The position numbers were made by a program, and so were the translations under genes. Source: Terrimonas sp964445775 (GTDB taxonomy: Bacteria; Bacteroidota; Bacteroidia; Chitinophagales; Chitinophagaceae). Taken from it: a stretch of DNA of 64,000 nucleotides. The stretch is taken from NCBI GenBank assembly GCA_964445775.1, contig CAYUMH010000002.1, positions 1-64,000 of the forward strand, read 5' to 3'. The notes below the pieces were generated by a model that was not told where the DNA came from, made no database searches, and was given only the letters and a program-made list of their open reading frames with translations. Below are positions 1 to 9,125 of this stretch, in pieces. Numbering within the stretch: the stretch's first letter is position 1; every line of letters starts with the position of its first letter.

Positions 1-482
1 CCGGTGGCGGCCCCGGTATAATGGAAGCAGCCAATCGCGGCGCTTACGAAAACGGCGGCCAGTCCGTAGGTTGTAATATATTACTGCCTTTCGAGCAGCA
101 CGAAAATCCCTATATCCATAAATCCATCACCTTCGAACACTTCTTTGTCCGTAAGGTTTTGCTGGTTAAATACTCCTATGCCTTCATCATCATGCCCGGC
201 GGCTTTGGCACCATGGATGAGTTTTTCGAAACCCTTACCCTGGTACAAACAAAAACCATCACACAATTTCCCATTGTTTTATTTGGCAAAGAATTTTATA
301 AAGAACTTTGGGATACTATGGAAGATATGGCCAGGCGGGGCACCATCTCGCCCGAGGATATGAACCTGGTATTACTCACCGACGACTTTGATGAAGCCAT
401 GGAACATATCCGGCACTATGTAAAAACAAACTACCAGATAAAGCCACGCAAAAAAAGATTCTTATTTTTCGAAAAAAGATAA
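1..482 (+). CDS. LOG family protein (cytokinin riboside 5'-monophosphate phosphoribohydrolase-like), 5'-truncated
   Basis: The reading frame is open to the left window edge and reads GGGPGI just before the first ATG (position 21), so the start lies outside. The visible part carries both family hallmarks: the end of the nucleotide-binding GGGPGIMEAANRGA loop and the PGGFGTMDE motif (around residue 60 counted from position 21). Family members are cytosolic Rossmann-fold enzymes that release the base from nucleoside 5'-monophosphates; exact substrates in bacteria are often unknown. The C-terminus is basic and aromatic (ending RFLFFEKR). The gene ends just before a strong terminator. Confidence 0.88.
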   Translation, partial: GGGPGIMEAANRGAYENGGQSVGCNILLPFEQHENPYIHKSITFEHFFVRKVLLVKYSYAFIIMPGGFGTMDEFFETLTLVQTKTITQFPIVLFGKEFYKELWDTMEDMARRGTISPEDMNLVLLTDDFDEAMEHIRHYVKTNYQIKPRKKRFLFFEKR

Positions 483-497
483 ATCATAACACAGCAG

Positions 498-523
498 CCG
501 CCTTTTCAAAGGCGGTTTTTTTT
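498..523 (+). terminator. Intrinsic terminator after the LOG gene
   Basis: A 7-bp stem (CCGCCTT/AAGGCGG) with a 4-nt loop is followed by eight T residues. It begins 15 nt after the stop codon of the LOG-family gene. Confidence 0.85.
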
Positions 524-700
524 ATGGGGCTTTGTACTGCAGTACATCTTTCAGCCATTGTTCCCGCCTTCTGTAGTAGTGCAATGGCATCTTCCGTTTA
601 TCCTATCAGCATATCAGTAACATTGCAGCTACTACTGCCAGTCGGGCAGCCCTTCAGCTATAGTTCACTATTCATCTGCTTCCCTATACCCGGCTGCAAC

Positions 701-730
701 AAAATAAAAACGGGAGCCCCCTTGCCCCCG
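701..730 (-). terminator. Terminator of the amylase gene
   Basis: Read on the minus strand, a G/C-rich imperfect hairpin (GGGGGC...CTCCCG, 711-730) is followed by TTTTTATTTT. It lies 23 nt after the amylase stop codon. The interval 524-700 between the two terminators shows no gene. Confidence 0.65.
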
Positions 731-753
731 CTTTATTATTATGGATTGGATGT

Positions 754-3591
754 TTATTTTTTCAACAACTTAATGGTCTCGCTGTGTGTACCGGTTTTTA
801 ATTGTAACAGGTACATGCCCGGTGCCTGCGTTTTAAACCACGATGCCATGCTGTTACTCACCTGCGCAAAACTGCCGCGGTAGTTCACTATTATTCTGCC
901 ACGGGCATCGTACACCTGCGCAATCACCGATTCCGTAATAGCTATATTACTGCTCAGTTTAAGGTCTTCCGTAAATGGGTTAGGAAAAGCAGTGATCACC
1001 ATATCCTGGTTAGCCAGGTTAACCTGCCTGTTTATAGTCGTCACGCCATTCACCTCTTCGGCATTAACCACCGTACCACCACCGCTAACGCCGCCAATAA
1101 CCGATAACAGGCCGTTCTTTGTTAAAGTAGCGCCGGTTTCCACCCAAAGGTTTTTACAGGCCATGGCTGCATTGGCTACAGGCATTACCATAGCATAAGC
1201 AGGCACCCGCACACTGGTTAAACTGTCCGGCAACTTACCTTCCTCCCAGTTCCTGCAATCCGTCATATTACTATTGCCGCCGTTACCGGTCCAGATGCTT
1301 ACACGTAATGCAGGGCTACTGGTGCTTAACCTTGTATTCACTACCTGCGGCGCTGTATAGGCAACATTGCACCATAATTTTTGTGCAGCCTGTGTATTAT
1401 TGGTATGGCGCACTTTCACTACTATCCAGGTATCTGCACCGGGTGTATAAGTAATCGTTAATGGCGATGCCGCATTAGTAGCGCCATTACTGGTAGCTAA
1501 TGTAATACCGTCCAGGTCCGATAATAAACCAGTCACATTCACTCCATCCACTTCCGGGAATATTTTATAGGTTACAGTTTGCCCCGCAGCAGCAAAAATT
1601 TTACCGGCTACACGCTGGTTGGTACTGTTGGCTGGTAAAGCGCCGCCATATCCTAAGGATGAGCAATGACTATCACCCAGGTCATTGGCCATCTCCCATT
1701 CCTGCGTGGTTTGCGCACTGCGTGAAGGCGTGTATACCGCATTATCAAAACCAACAGGAGCCCAGATACTATAACCATACCAGCCGCTGCCTGGTACTAC
1801 CGGTGGTGTATTTACCAATACTCTTTTGTCTGATGGAACGGTATAGGTACTGCTGCCATTGGCGCCGCTATAATCTTTCAATACGGTGCCCACCGGGAAA
1901 TCACTGTCTACCCATGCCTGTTGCCAGCCACCGCTGTCACCGCGATCGTTCATGCCTATCAGTGCCTTACCGCTACGCTCCACAATCAACAGGTCGTTGG
2001 CACTGTTACCACCGGGCCAGTAAGCCGATACATCAGCAGAACGTACTTTAAAATCACCTTCTTTAAAACCAAGTACCTGGTGTGCCCATATAATTTTATT
2101 AATGGCCGCGTTCACCGGCAGGTCAGTAGTATTAGTAGGTAAATGCGAAAACCGTTTGCCCGTGCTGTAAATATTAAATACATCTTCAAAAAACAGTTGC
2201 GGGTTACCATCCACACTCATAATAACGGCATAAGATAAAGGCAGCCTGCTGTTACCCGGTTCAATATGCGGCGATAATTCACTACCCGTATTCCAGCCGG
2301 TAATATTACCGCTGCCATCTAAAGTAGGCCGGTACGTATCGTGGTTATTTACAAAAGGCATAGTACGGTGTATGCGTTTGCCACCCTGGTCGGTATAACG
2401 CCAGCTTTGCTGCGCCCCGGCCAGCTTCCACATATCATAAAATCCGCCGCCATCGGTCATGGCTTTAATAGCGCCATCGCCATCATAGGCCCTTAACCCA
2501 AAATCAAAAGTGCCCATTAAAAAATTATTGCCACTATTGGCCTGGTACACATGGTCGGTATAGCGGTCAAGTTCTCCTTTGCCACCTACAAACTCACCTA
2601 CATTTATCATCTCATCACCGCCTTTGGCAAAAGCCGGTAAATTATACTTCAGGTTATAGCTCAGGTCCTGCTGGGTATGTATATCAAAATGTTTCACCGC
2701 ATCCCAGCGAAAGCCGTCCACACCGGTTTGTTTCTTAAACCACATGATCCAGTCACGCGATTGATTGCGCATATAACCGGAAGCCTGGGTAGGATTATAA
2801 CCGGTTACATTACTGCTTACCCCATAACCACCTGTTACGGTGCAGGCACCATTGATCAGGTAGGAGCCGGATGTGCCTACGGGGCAATCAGTGCCAAAAC
2901 AAATATCCGGTCCCCAGTAGGAGGAGGTCATGGCATCGGACACTGAATTATGATTTACATGCGGGTGAAAATTCTGGTAATTCTTTGACCAGCGGCCGGA
3001 ACGGCTCCAGTAATCTGCCGTATTTTCATTGCCGGCCGGTGTGGCATAACTTACATACCTGAAATTTTTATAGCCGCTGTTGGTTGCCATGGAATAAGTG
3101 CCCTCCGTATCCTGACCACCATTACCGGTGCCGGACCCGGCATTGTCCACGTGGTTCAATACAATATCCTGTATCACTTCAATACCGTTGGCATGTAATA
3201 CGGCTATCATGCGTAATAATTCATCCTTTGTACCCACACGGGTGGTAGTAGCCCTGCCCTGGCCGGTCCAGTAGCTGTCAGGTTTTTGATATTTATCACC
3301 CAGGTCATAATGATCAAAAGGGGAATAGCCTACCGAGTTCACGCCGCCGTTCTTATAACTGGGTGGTATCCATACGGCATCAATGCCCATGCCTTTCAAG
3401 CGGGGCGCCATCTCGGTAAGATAATTGGCCCAGGATGCGGGGAAATTACTGTTCCAGTAATCCCACCAGAAAGCCTGCAGCACAACTTTCTTTACTTTCT
3501 GTTGTGCCGACAAAGGCGTGATGAATAAAAAGGTGACAATCAAAAGCAGGCAGGCCTGCAATACCCGCAAGGGGTTAAAAAAATTTCTCAT
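754..3591 (-). CDS. Secreted alpha-amylase (GH13) with T9SS sorting domain
   Basis: This 945-residue enzyme should hydrolyse alpha-1,4-glucans such as starch. It has a signal peptide (residues 1-29, ending PLSAQ), then a GH13 TIM barrel with all four signatures: DIVLNH (142-147), GFRWDAVKH with nucleophile D297, VGEF with acid/base E333, and NNHD with H417/D418. A beta-rich middle region follows. The end, from about residue 870 (AFPNPFTEDL to IKLLKK), is a type A T9SS C-terminal sorting domain, so the protein is probably exported through the type IX machinery and anchored or released at the surface. The gene stands alone, with no sus-type neighbours. Assignment to GH13 is firm; fine specificity is inferred. 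Confidence 0.93.
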   Translation of the reverse strand: MRNFFNPLRVLQACLLLIVTFLFITPLSAQQKVKKVVLQAFWWDYWNSNFPASWANYLTEMAPRLKGMGIDAVWIPPSYKNGGVNSVGYSPFDHYDLGDKYQKPDSYWTGQGRATTTRVGTKDELLRMIAVLHANGIEVIQDIVLNHVDNAGSGTGNGGQDTEGTYSMATNSGYKNFRYVSYATPAGNENTADYWSRSGRWSKNYQNFHPHVNHNSVSDAMTSSYWGPDICFGTDCPVGTSGSYLINGACTVTGGYGVSSNVTGYNPTQASGYMRNQSRDWIMWFKKQTGVDGFRWDAVKHFDIHTQQDLSYNLKYNLPAFAKGGDEMINVGEFVGGKGELDRYTDHVYQANSGNNFLMGTFDFGLRAYDGDGAIKAMTDGGGFYDMWKLAGAQQSWRYTDQGGKRIHRTMPFVNNHDTYRPTLDGSGNITGWNTGSELSPHIEPGNSRLPLSYAVIMSVDGNPQLFFEDVFNIYSTGKRFSHLPTNTTDLPVNAAINKIIWAHQVLGFKEGDFKVRSADVSAYWPGGNSANDLLIVERSGKALIGMNDRGDSGGWQQAWVDSDFPVGTVLKDYSGANGSSTYTVPSDKRVLVNTPPVVPGSGWYGYSIWAPVGFDNAVYTPSRSAQTTQEWEMANDLGDSHCSSLGYGGALPANSTNQRVAGKIFAAAGQTVTYKIFPEVDGVNVTGLLSDLDGITLATSNGATNAASPLTITYTPGADTWIVVKVRHTNNTQAAQKLWCNVAYTAPQVVNTRLSTSSPALRVSIWTGNGGNSNMTDCRNWEEGKLPDSLTSVRVPAYAMVMPVANAAMACKNLWVETGATLTKNGLLSVIGGVSGGGTVVNAEEVNGVTTINRQVNLANQDMVITAFPNPFTEDLKLSSNIAITESVIAQVYDARGRIIVNYRGSFAQVSNSMASWFKTQAPGMYLLQLKTGTHSETIKLLKK

Positions 3592-3656
3592 AGCAAGGAA
3601 ATGTTGAAGGTTATAAAATCGTTAGAATAGTAAGATACGTAATTAATATGTATAAA

Positions 3657-3683
3657 GTACACATTTAAAGTAAAAATGTATAC
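3657..3683. promoter_or_regulatory. Imperfect inverted repeat between divergent genes
   Basis: GTACACATTT and AAATGTATAC form 10-bp arms with one mismatch around a 7-bp centre, in the 135-bp space between the divergent amylase and membrane-protein genes. It could be an operator for either gene. No known factor is implied. Confidence 0.3.
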
Positions 3684-3726
3684 GGGTAAGTACTAACGCT
3701 TATCTTTAACCATCATTCCACTTAGT

Positions 3727-4173
3727 ATGCCTACGATGCAGCATAAAATGAAATACGTCCCCAGAGTTGGCACTACCCTTATCTATTTACTGGTACTGGG
3801 GCTTAATCTTTTCCTCATCCTGGGACGTAAAAAAGCCGCCCTCCGCCAGGAATATTTAAATGATATTTTTCCGGAGTTTTATACGCATGTGTCTAACTTT
3901 TCCATCAGCATGTTATTGTTAATTGTAATTGGTTATATATGGGTACTATTAGGTGTGGACACAAAATACCTGTTACTTTTAGCATTTACAGTAATGGTGA
4001 TCAATATTATCTATGAATTATTTATTCCTGTACTGAATACAAGAGACATAACCGATGCCTGGTATGGTGTAGCGGGCTGTATGGCCGGCGGGGTGTATTT
4101 ATTACTGGTAAAACAATATGGCGTTAAACCGGTGTCGCCCGCTGCAGTTACTGCCACTGAACAACACAATTAA
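3727..4173 (+). CDS. Small membrane protein, VanZ-like topology
   Basis: The 148-residue product has about four hydrophobic segments (near 16-33, 58-75, 79-97 and 116-130). The segment YELFIPVLNTRDITDAWYG, an acidic/Asn-bearing loop followed by a glycine-rich helix, recalls VanZ-like proteins, but I would not assign a function. ATG codons at 3727, 3736 and 3748 are all possible starts. A promoter-like TATCTTTA lies at 3701-3708. The next gene follows after 27 bp on the same strand, suggesting co-transcription. Confidence 0.72.
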   Translation: MPTMQHKMKYVPRVGTTLIYLLVLGLNLFLILGRKKAALRQEYLNDIFPEFYTHVSNFSISMLLLIVIGYIWVLLGVDTKYLLLLAFTVMVINIIYELFIPVLNTRDITDAWYGVAGCMAGGVYLLLVKQYGVKPVSPAAVTATEQHN

Positions 4174-4200
4174 TCAAATATTCATTTTCGTCCGAATTTT

Positions 4201-5223
4201 ATGGAAATTTTAGTTTCAAAAGGCCGGTATCAAAATTATGGAGGCGTGATAATTGCAATTGCCACTGCATTCCTGGCCCTGATACTGTGGTTTTTTATTA
4301 AGCAGGCACTGGCAAGTGAATATATACAATTGTATCCCATCTTAATCGCAGTTTTCATCGTTGTACTCTACCTGGCTTTTTTATTTAAAAAGTTAGAGGA
4401 TATTTTTACCATTGATATTTATGAAAATCATTTGCTCCATATTACGCACGCAGGGCGTAAAAAAAACAGGATCAACTTATCCGATATTACACAGTACGGA
4501 GAAACCAAGCTAAATGGCAGCAACTATATCTACCTATTTTATTCCGGGAAACATTTGTTATACCCACTAGCTGATATAAGTAATGATATTGAGTTATTGC
4601 ATCAGTTAAGTGTTTGGAATATAAAAAAGATTGATGGTATCCGTAAAAAAGAGATGCCTGAAACACCCCATTCTTTTCAGGATAAACTAATAAATATTGT
4701 TTTACTACTTATTTGCTGTGGCTTGATTAACAAAGCCTATATCCAACAACCATTTTATGCTGAACAGGATGATCTCACCCCGATCAGCGGGCATTTAAGC
4801 CGGATGCCGGAAATACATACTTCGAAAAGAAATGTAAATACTGTAACTTTTAAGCTGGCGCAATACCCTAACCTTAGTTTTACCGTTAACGATATGGGAT
4901 ATAAGGCTATGCATACGGCGGGATTACATTATGTATTACATAATACCGAAGCCAGGCTTTGGATAACCAATAAAGATTTTCATAAATACATTATCCGCGA
5001 TACCAGCCTTAATTATGTTGATAAACATTTTACATTTAATAAAATTGCTGTCTACGGAGTTGAGCTAAACGGGACTTCATTACTTACCTACCAGGCATTG
5101 AATTATGCAGAAAAAGAAAATCATACCAATGCACGAACATATACCTGGCTTATTGTTTTAATACTGTTTGGTATCGTATTCCGGGAACCAATAGTTCGTA
5201 TGATCAAACCCCAATACCATTAA
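4201..5223 (+). CDS. Uncharacterised membrane protein
   Basis: I do not recognise this 340-residue protein. It has two N-terminal membrane segments (about 16-35 and 42-62), a soluble segment resembling the PH-like domains that follow paired helices in membrane proteins (about 68-140), a third hydrophobic segment near 163-177, a second soluble region, and a last membrane helix near 316-333. The 27-bp gap to the preceding membrane-protein gene suggests an operon. Confidence 0.75.
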   Translation: MEILVSKGRYQNYGGVIIAIATAFLALILWFFIKQALASEYIQLYPILIAVFIVVLYLAFLFKKLEDIFTIDIYENHLLHITHAGRKKNRINLSDITQYGETKLNGSNYIYLFYSGKHLLYPLADISNDIELLHQLSVWNIKKIDGIRKKEMPETPHSFQDKLINIVLLLICCGLINKAYIQQPFYAEQDDLTPISGHLSRMPEIHTSKRNVNTVTFKLAQYPNLSFTVNDMGYKAMHTAGLHYVLHNTEARLWITNKDFHKYIIRDTSLNYVDKHFTFNKIAVYGVELNGTSLLTYQALNYAEKENHTNARTYTWLIVLILFGIVFREPIVRMIKPQYH

Positions 5224-5244
5224 TTACCCCCTATTTCCTGGCGT

Positions 5245-5288
5245 ATAAAAAAATAAAGCAGCCGGTCTTTTACAAACACAACTGCTTT
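5245..5288 (-). terminator. Terminator between convergent genes
   Basis: AAAGCAG (5255-5261) and CTGCTTT (5282-5288) form a 7-bp stem with a 20-nt loop. On the minus strand it is followed by ATTTTTTTAT, serving the 5310-5708 gene. The loop is long, so it is less certain than the other terminators listed. Confidence 0.5.
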
Positions 5289-5309
5289 AGCTACCATCAA
5301 TCAATACGT

Positions 5310-5708
5310 TTATGCCGTTTCAGGCTTTTCTTTTTTATCGTCTTCATCATCGCCATCAAATTTATCTTTCATCTTAGCCCAGAAACCTGAAGCTTTTACC
5401 TTAAACTCGTTCCATTTTTCTTTGGCCTCATCATCCCAGGTACTTACTTCGGCTTTTAAATCCTTCCAGGCATTTTCCGATTTTGCCTTCAGGGCATCTA
5501 TTTTGTCATCGGTCCAGCCGGTTTTAGCCTGGATCTTTTCCCAGAAGTTTTCGGCCTTGTCTTCCACTGAATCCCAGATATCCTCAGCCTTATCTTTTAT
5601 TTTATCAAATGCTGATGACGCTTTTTCATTGGCATCCGCAGCCGCCGCATTCATTTTTGCTGCGGCATCTTTTGCGCTTTCGTTGATGTTGTTACTTGTG
5701 TTGCTCAT
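5310..5708 (-). CDS. Small charged helical protein (YtxH/LEA-like)
   Basis: The product (132 residues, starting MSNTSNN) is almost entirely predicted helix, rich in Ala, Lys, Asp and Glu, with regularly spaced tryptophans (IWDSVEDKAENFWEKI, AWKDLKAEVSTWDDEAKEKW) and an acidic-basic tail. This is typical of YtxH-like, CsbD-like or LEA-like stress proteins. No catalytic motif is visible. An upstream in-frame start at 5759 would add 17 residues of unrelated character, so I chose the ATG at 5708. Confidence 0.72.
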   Translation of the reverse strand: MSNTSNNINESAKDAAAKMNAAAADANEKASSAFDKIKDKAEDIWDSVEDKAENFWEKIQAKTGWTDDKIDALKAKSENAWKDLKAEVSTWDDEAKEKWNEFKVKASGFWAKMKDKFDGDDEDDKKEKPETA

Positions 5709-5783
5709 AGTTTTTTCTAAAAACAGTTCTATAACAGTGCCAACAGAAATTGTGTGCAAAGCGTTTCTATTAATCTAAAAGGT

Positions 5784-5791
5784 TAAATTTG
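5784..5791 (+). promoter_or_regulatory. -7 promoter box (TAAATTTG) of gpsA
   Basis: It matches the Bacteroidota -7 consensus TAnnTTTG and lies 21 nt upstream of the gpsA ATG. No clear -33 TTTG is visible at 19-20 bp. Confidence 0.5.
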
Positions 5792-5812
5792 CGGCGGAAC
5801 AAACCTGTTGTA

Positions 5813-6853
5813 ATGATTAAGCTTGGCATTATTGGCAGCGGTAGCTGGTCTACCGCATTGGCAAAAATTTTGACCGACAGCGGCCACCCTATTAACTGGT
5901 GGATGCGTAACGAGGAGAACATTGCTTTGATGCAGCAAAAGGGGCATAACCCCCATTACCTGCCCTCGGTAAATTTTAATATGCAACAGGTAACCCTCTC
6001 TTCGGATATTAAGGCCGTAGTACAGCAATCCGATGTATTGGTATTAGGCGTGCCCTCTGCTTATGTGGCCGGCTGCCTGGAATTACTCACTCCTGCTGAC
6101 CTGGAAAACAAAAAGATCATTTCGGCCATTAAAGGACTGGTACCCGGCCATGATATTTTGCTGAACGATTATTTACACCGTTATTATAATTTTCCTTTAC
6201 AAAATTACTTTGCCATTTTAGGCCCTTGTCATGCGGAGGAAGTAGCAGCAGAAAAGCTATCCTATCTGACCATATCGGGTTACGACATGGAAACCGCCCA
6301 TACTATTGCCGGTTACTTTTCGGTTGATTATATACGCACCGTTGTAAACCAGGATATACTGGGGGTGCAATATGCCGCTGTATTAAAGAATATTTATGCC
6401 TTAGGTACCGGTATTGCGAAAGGCCTGGATTACGGGGATAATTTTTTAAGCGTATTTATTGCCAACTGTGCCGATGAAATGGCCGGCTTTCTAAAAAAAT
6501 TCGGCGCCCAGCATATCGTTGTGGGCGAACATACCGAAGAAGACCCGGTTACCCATATCAAAATGCCCAGTTATGCGGCATCTGTGTATTTAGGCGATCT
6601 GCTGGTAACCTGTTATTCGCTTTACAGCCGTAACCGTTCCTTTGGTAATATGCTGGGTAAGGGCTATTCGGTACAGGCCGCTCAGCTGGAACTGAATATG
6701 GTGGCCGAAGGGTACCATGCCAGCAAGTGTATTCATAATATAAACGAAACCATCGGGGCCGAAATACCCATTGCCAATACCATCTATGAAATTGTATGGC
6801 AAAAAACCACCGCGGCAAAAGGGTTTAAGCTGATTGAAGAAGTGTTGGTATAG
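5813..6853 (+). CDS. gpsA: Glycerol-3-phosphate dehydrogenase [NAD(P)+]
   Basis: GpsA interconverts dihydroxyacetone phosphate and sn-glycerol 3-phosphate, the backbone for phospholipid synthesis, in the cytosol. The N-terminal dinucleotide fold starts at once (IKLGIIGSGSWSTALA, GxGxxxxA). The motifs SAIKGL, GPCHAEE and QYAAVLKNIYALGTGI (catalytic Lys in VLKN) are present, and the 346-residue length is normal. The ATG at 5813 is preferred over an upstream TTG at 5789 because the Rossmann strand begins at residue 2 and a TAnnTTTG box overlaps the TTG. Confidence 0.95.
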   Translation: MIKLGIIGSGSWSTALAKILTDSGHPINWWMRNEENIALMQQKGHNPHYLPSVNFNMQQVTLSSDIKAVVQQSDVLVLGVPSAYVAGCLELLTPADLENKKIISAIKGLVPGHDILLNDYLHRYYNFPLQNYFAILGPCHAEEVAAEKLSYLTISGYDMETAHTIAGYFSVDYIRTVVNQDILGVQYAAVLKNIYALGTGIAKGLDYGDNFLSVFIANCADEMAGFLKKFGAQHIVVGEHTEEDPVTHIKMPSYAASVYLGDLLVTCYSLYSRNRSFGNMLGKGYSVQAAQLELNMVAEGYHASKCIHNINETIGAEIPIANTIYEIVWQKTTAAKGFKLIEEVLV

Positions 6854-6951
6854 TGATAAAGCTTAAAGCTGGGGAATTAAAAATGCAAAAGTAAAAATTA
6901 GAAACCCGAGCGGTGAACGGATAAGCTGCTTTTACATTTTCCCTTTTTACT

Positions 6952-7470
6952 TTATCCCAAATAAATATCCAGCAGGCCATCAGGCAATTCCACCATTACC
7001 TGTTTTTTCTTATGATTTATTTGTGTTAAGGATTCCTGGTGCAGGGGTATCAGTACCTCCTTGCCTTTTATCTCCAGGCGGCAAAGTAACTGGTGGGGTT
7101 GTTCTATCACCTCCAATATCTCACTTAAAGGATTGCCGTTATCTATAATAGTATACCCCAGTAACATGGCCGGTGAAGAGCTGGCAGCCGATTTTTTAAA
7201 ATCCTCCTCGGGTAACCATACTTCCTTTTGGGTTAGTTTGCGTGCGGTTTCGCGGTCATTAATGGTTTCAAGCTTCAGGTATATTTCGTCATCTGTTTTG
7301 GCAACAGCACCTTCTACAAACCAGGGTAAAAAGCCATCCTTTTTATCAGCAATAAAAATGGTGGTCACGCCTTTTAAGGCATTCTTCTTTCCCAGTTCAT
7401 GTTTCAGTACCAGTTCACCCGTTAATCCGTGTGCTGCCACCAGTTTACCAATTTTATAATAGCCTGCCAT
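6952..7470 (-). CDS. rimM: Ribosome maturation factor RimM
   Basis: RimM binds ribosomal protein S19 and assists maturation of the 30S head. The 172-residue product begins with the RimM signature IGKLVAAHGLTGEL and ends with a PRC-barrel-like domain (about 95-172; HQLLCRLEIKGKEVLIPL, LDIYLG). The usual partners rpsP and trmD are not adjacent here. It lies 57 bp downstream of a TPR regulator gene on the same strand but has its own -7 box. Confidence 0.93.
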   Translation of the reverse strand: MAGYYKIGKLVAAHGLTGELVLKHELGKKNALKGVTTIFIADKKDGFLPWFVEGAVAKTDDEIYLKLETINDRETARKLTQKEVWLPEEDFKKSAASSSPAMLLGYTIIDNGNPLSEILEVIEQPHQLLCRLEIKGKEVLIPLHQESLTQINHKKKQVMVELPDGLLDIYLG

Positions 7471-7487
7471 AATCTTTTTTTGCCCGG

Positions 7488-7495
7488 CAAAGGTA
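7488..7495 (-). promoter_or_regulatory. -7 promoter box (TACCTTTG) of rimM
   Basis: Read on the minus strand it fits TAnnTTTG, 17 nt upstream of the rimM ATG. Confidence 0.5.
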
Positions 7496-7527
7496 CGCCG
7501 CTTTGGGCAAACGGGTACAGGAAGTAC

Positions 7528-8760
7528 CTAGTTATGCATTTTGGCAATATCTGTACGGCGGGCTATATTCAGTTTTTCGTACAAGGTTTTAATATGGAAC
7601 TTCACGGTGTTTTCGGAGATAAACAATTCAGCTGCTATTCCCTTATTGCTTTTACCGGCCTGTAACAGGGCCAGGATCTCCTTTTGCCGGTCCGATAAAG
7701 CATATTTCTCCCATTTATCTGTGGTATCGTCTTTTTTATGCATTTCCTGCGTAAGGCGTATCAGCTCGGTATTCATTTTATCATACTCGGCCTGTAACAA
7801 ACGGTTCTTTTCCACACTTACCCGGTTGTACTTGAACAGTAAAAAAACAAAAGCCAGCAATACCACGGTCAGGATAACAAGAAAAATGATGAGTTTATAA
7901 TTATAACCTTTCTCCAGGTCGGCCTTTTGCCTGTCCATCTCCTTCTCCAGCAGGCTCAGGCGGCCATTATATAGTTTAGCATTGTAAATGGTAGCAATAT
8001 TGTTAATAGAATCCTGTAATAAAGCGGCATAGGTATACCTTTCGTTTACCCGGGCATGGTGCGCCATGATCTCGTACAGGTATAATTTATATTTTAGTAT
8101 GCCGTATTCATCGGCCGCTTTAATACCCTTGTGAAAATATGCCTGCTGGTTTACCGTATCGCCGGTAGCACCGTACAGATCAATAAACTTTCCATATACC
8201 ACGGGTGTGTTCCTCGGGGTAACTTTTAATAATAACTTTTCGGCCTGGTTATAATAATCCTCCGCAGCAGCATAATTTTTTTCCTTCATTAAAAAATATC
8301 CTTCCTGGATAATGATATATGCTTTATCACTCTCATGCAGGTAGGCGTAACCCTTGCTTTTCAGTGCGTCCATCTTTTTCCTGGCCTCATCAAACAACTG
8401 CTCCTCAAATAAGGTAAATGCTTTTTCCGCTTCAATGGAGGCGATCACCGAATCCTTATGTTTTGTCCTGGCCCCCACTGCCTGGGCCAGGTCCAGGTTA
8501 CTGTACACTTCGGGGTAATTGAATAACCTTTTATAGGTATGTGCTTTGTATTTGTAGGCGTAGTAGCGGTTATAATCGTCGTTTTTAGGATCATCAATAA
8601 AATCATTCACCAGTTTAATGGCCTCCTCGTATTTGGAAGCATTACTCAATTCGTTCACAGCCGCTTCCAGTTGCTGGGCTATAACCGTTTGTGCATACAT
8701 ACCGGTACCCATACAAAAAAGGATAAGAACAAGAAGATACCTGCGCAGGAAATAGATCAT
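7528..8760 (-). CDS. Membrane-spanning TPR regulator with LuxR-type HTH
   Basis: This 410-residue protein has a signal peptide (about 1-23), a periplasmic region of helical TPR-like repeats (about 40-260), one membrane helix (289-311), a coiled coil (about 312-345) and a C-terminal LuxR-type helix-turn-helix (355-410; SDRQKEILALLQAGKSNKGI, SENTVKFHIKTLYEKLNI). The architecture suggests a one-component sensor that binds DNA while in the inner membrane; its signal is unknown. A 1-kb gene-free region with repeated GGGTAG motifs lies just upstream. A relative with the same plan is at 59650-61389. Confidence 0.85.
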   Translation of the reverse strand: MIYFLRRYLLVLILFCMGTGMYAQTVIAQQLEAAVNELSNASKYEEAIKLVNDFIDDPKNDDYNRYYAYKYKAHTYKRLFNYPEVYSNLDLAQAVGARTKHKDSVIASIEAEKAFTLFEEQLFDEARKKMDALKSKGYAYLHESDKAYIIIQEGYFLMKEKNYAAAEDYYNQAEKLLLKVTPRNTPVVYGKFIDLYGATGDTVNQQAYFHKGIKAADEYGILKYKLYLYEIMAHHARVNERYTYAALLQDSINNIATIYNAKLYNGRLSLLEKEMDRQKADLEKGYNYKLIIFLVILTVVLLAFVFLLFKYNRVSVEKNRLLQAEYDKMNTELIRLTQEMHKKDDTTDKWEKYALSDRQKEILALLQAGKSNKGIAAELFISENTVKFHIKTLYEKLNIARRTDIAKMHN

Positions 8761-9125
8761 AAAATGTAGAGGACTTTGCTGTTTTGGACAACAAAAATAA
8801 TGCTCTACTTTAAAATACCCGTCCCGTTATCATATAATCTATTTCAAAATATGTGTAAAAAAACGTCTTTTAACCCCTTTACTCACAACAGTTAGCTTTA
8901 TTTATACATAAATAAAAGATATAATATTTAAGATTGTATGTTTTTTTGGGGTAGTTTCCCGTAATAGATGTCATAATTACATCCCCGCCCAAATGGTCTG
9001 AAACAACCTGAAACGCAGTACCAACGGGCCTACCTACCCGTTACCTACCCGATATATTTACCCCCACTACCCATAAACTACCCTACCATTTTAGTTATTT
9101 CATGTAAAAAAGGAGGATACTTGTA

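Noticed and set aside
524..883. 119-codon plus-strand ORF opposite the amylase 3' end
   Set aside because: It overlaps the amylase terminator and T9SS domain on the other strand and has no protein-like composition.
9025..9088. G-quadruplex on the minus strand upstream of the TPR regulator
   Set aside because: The G runs are separated by loops of up to 10 nt, too long for a confident call.
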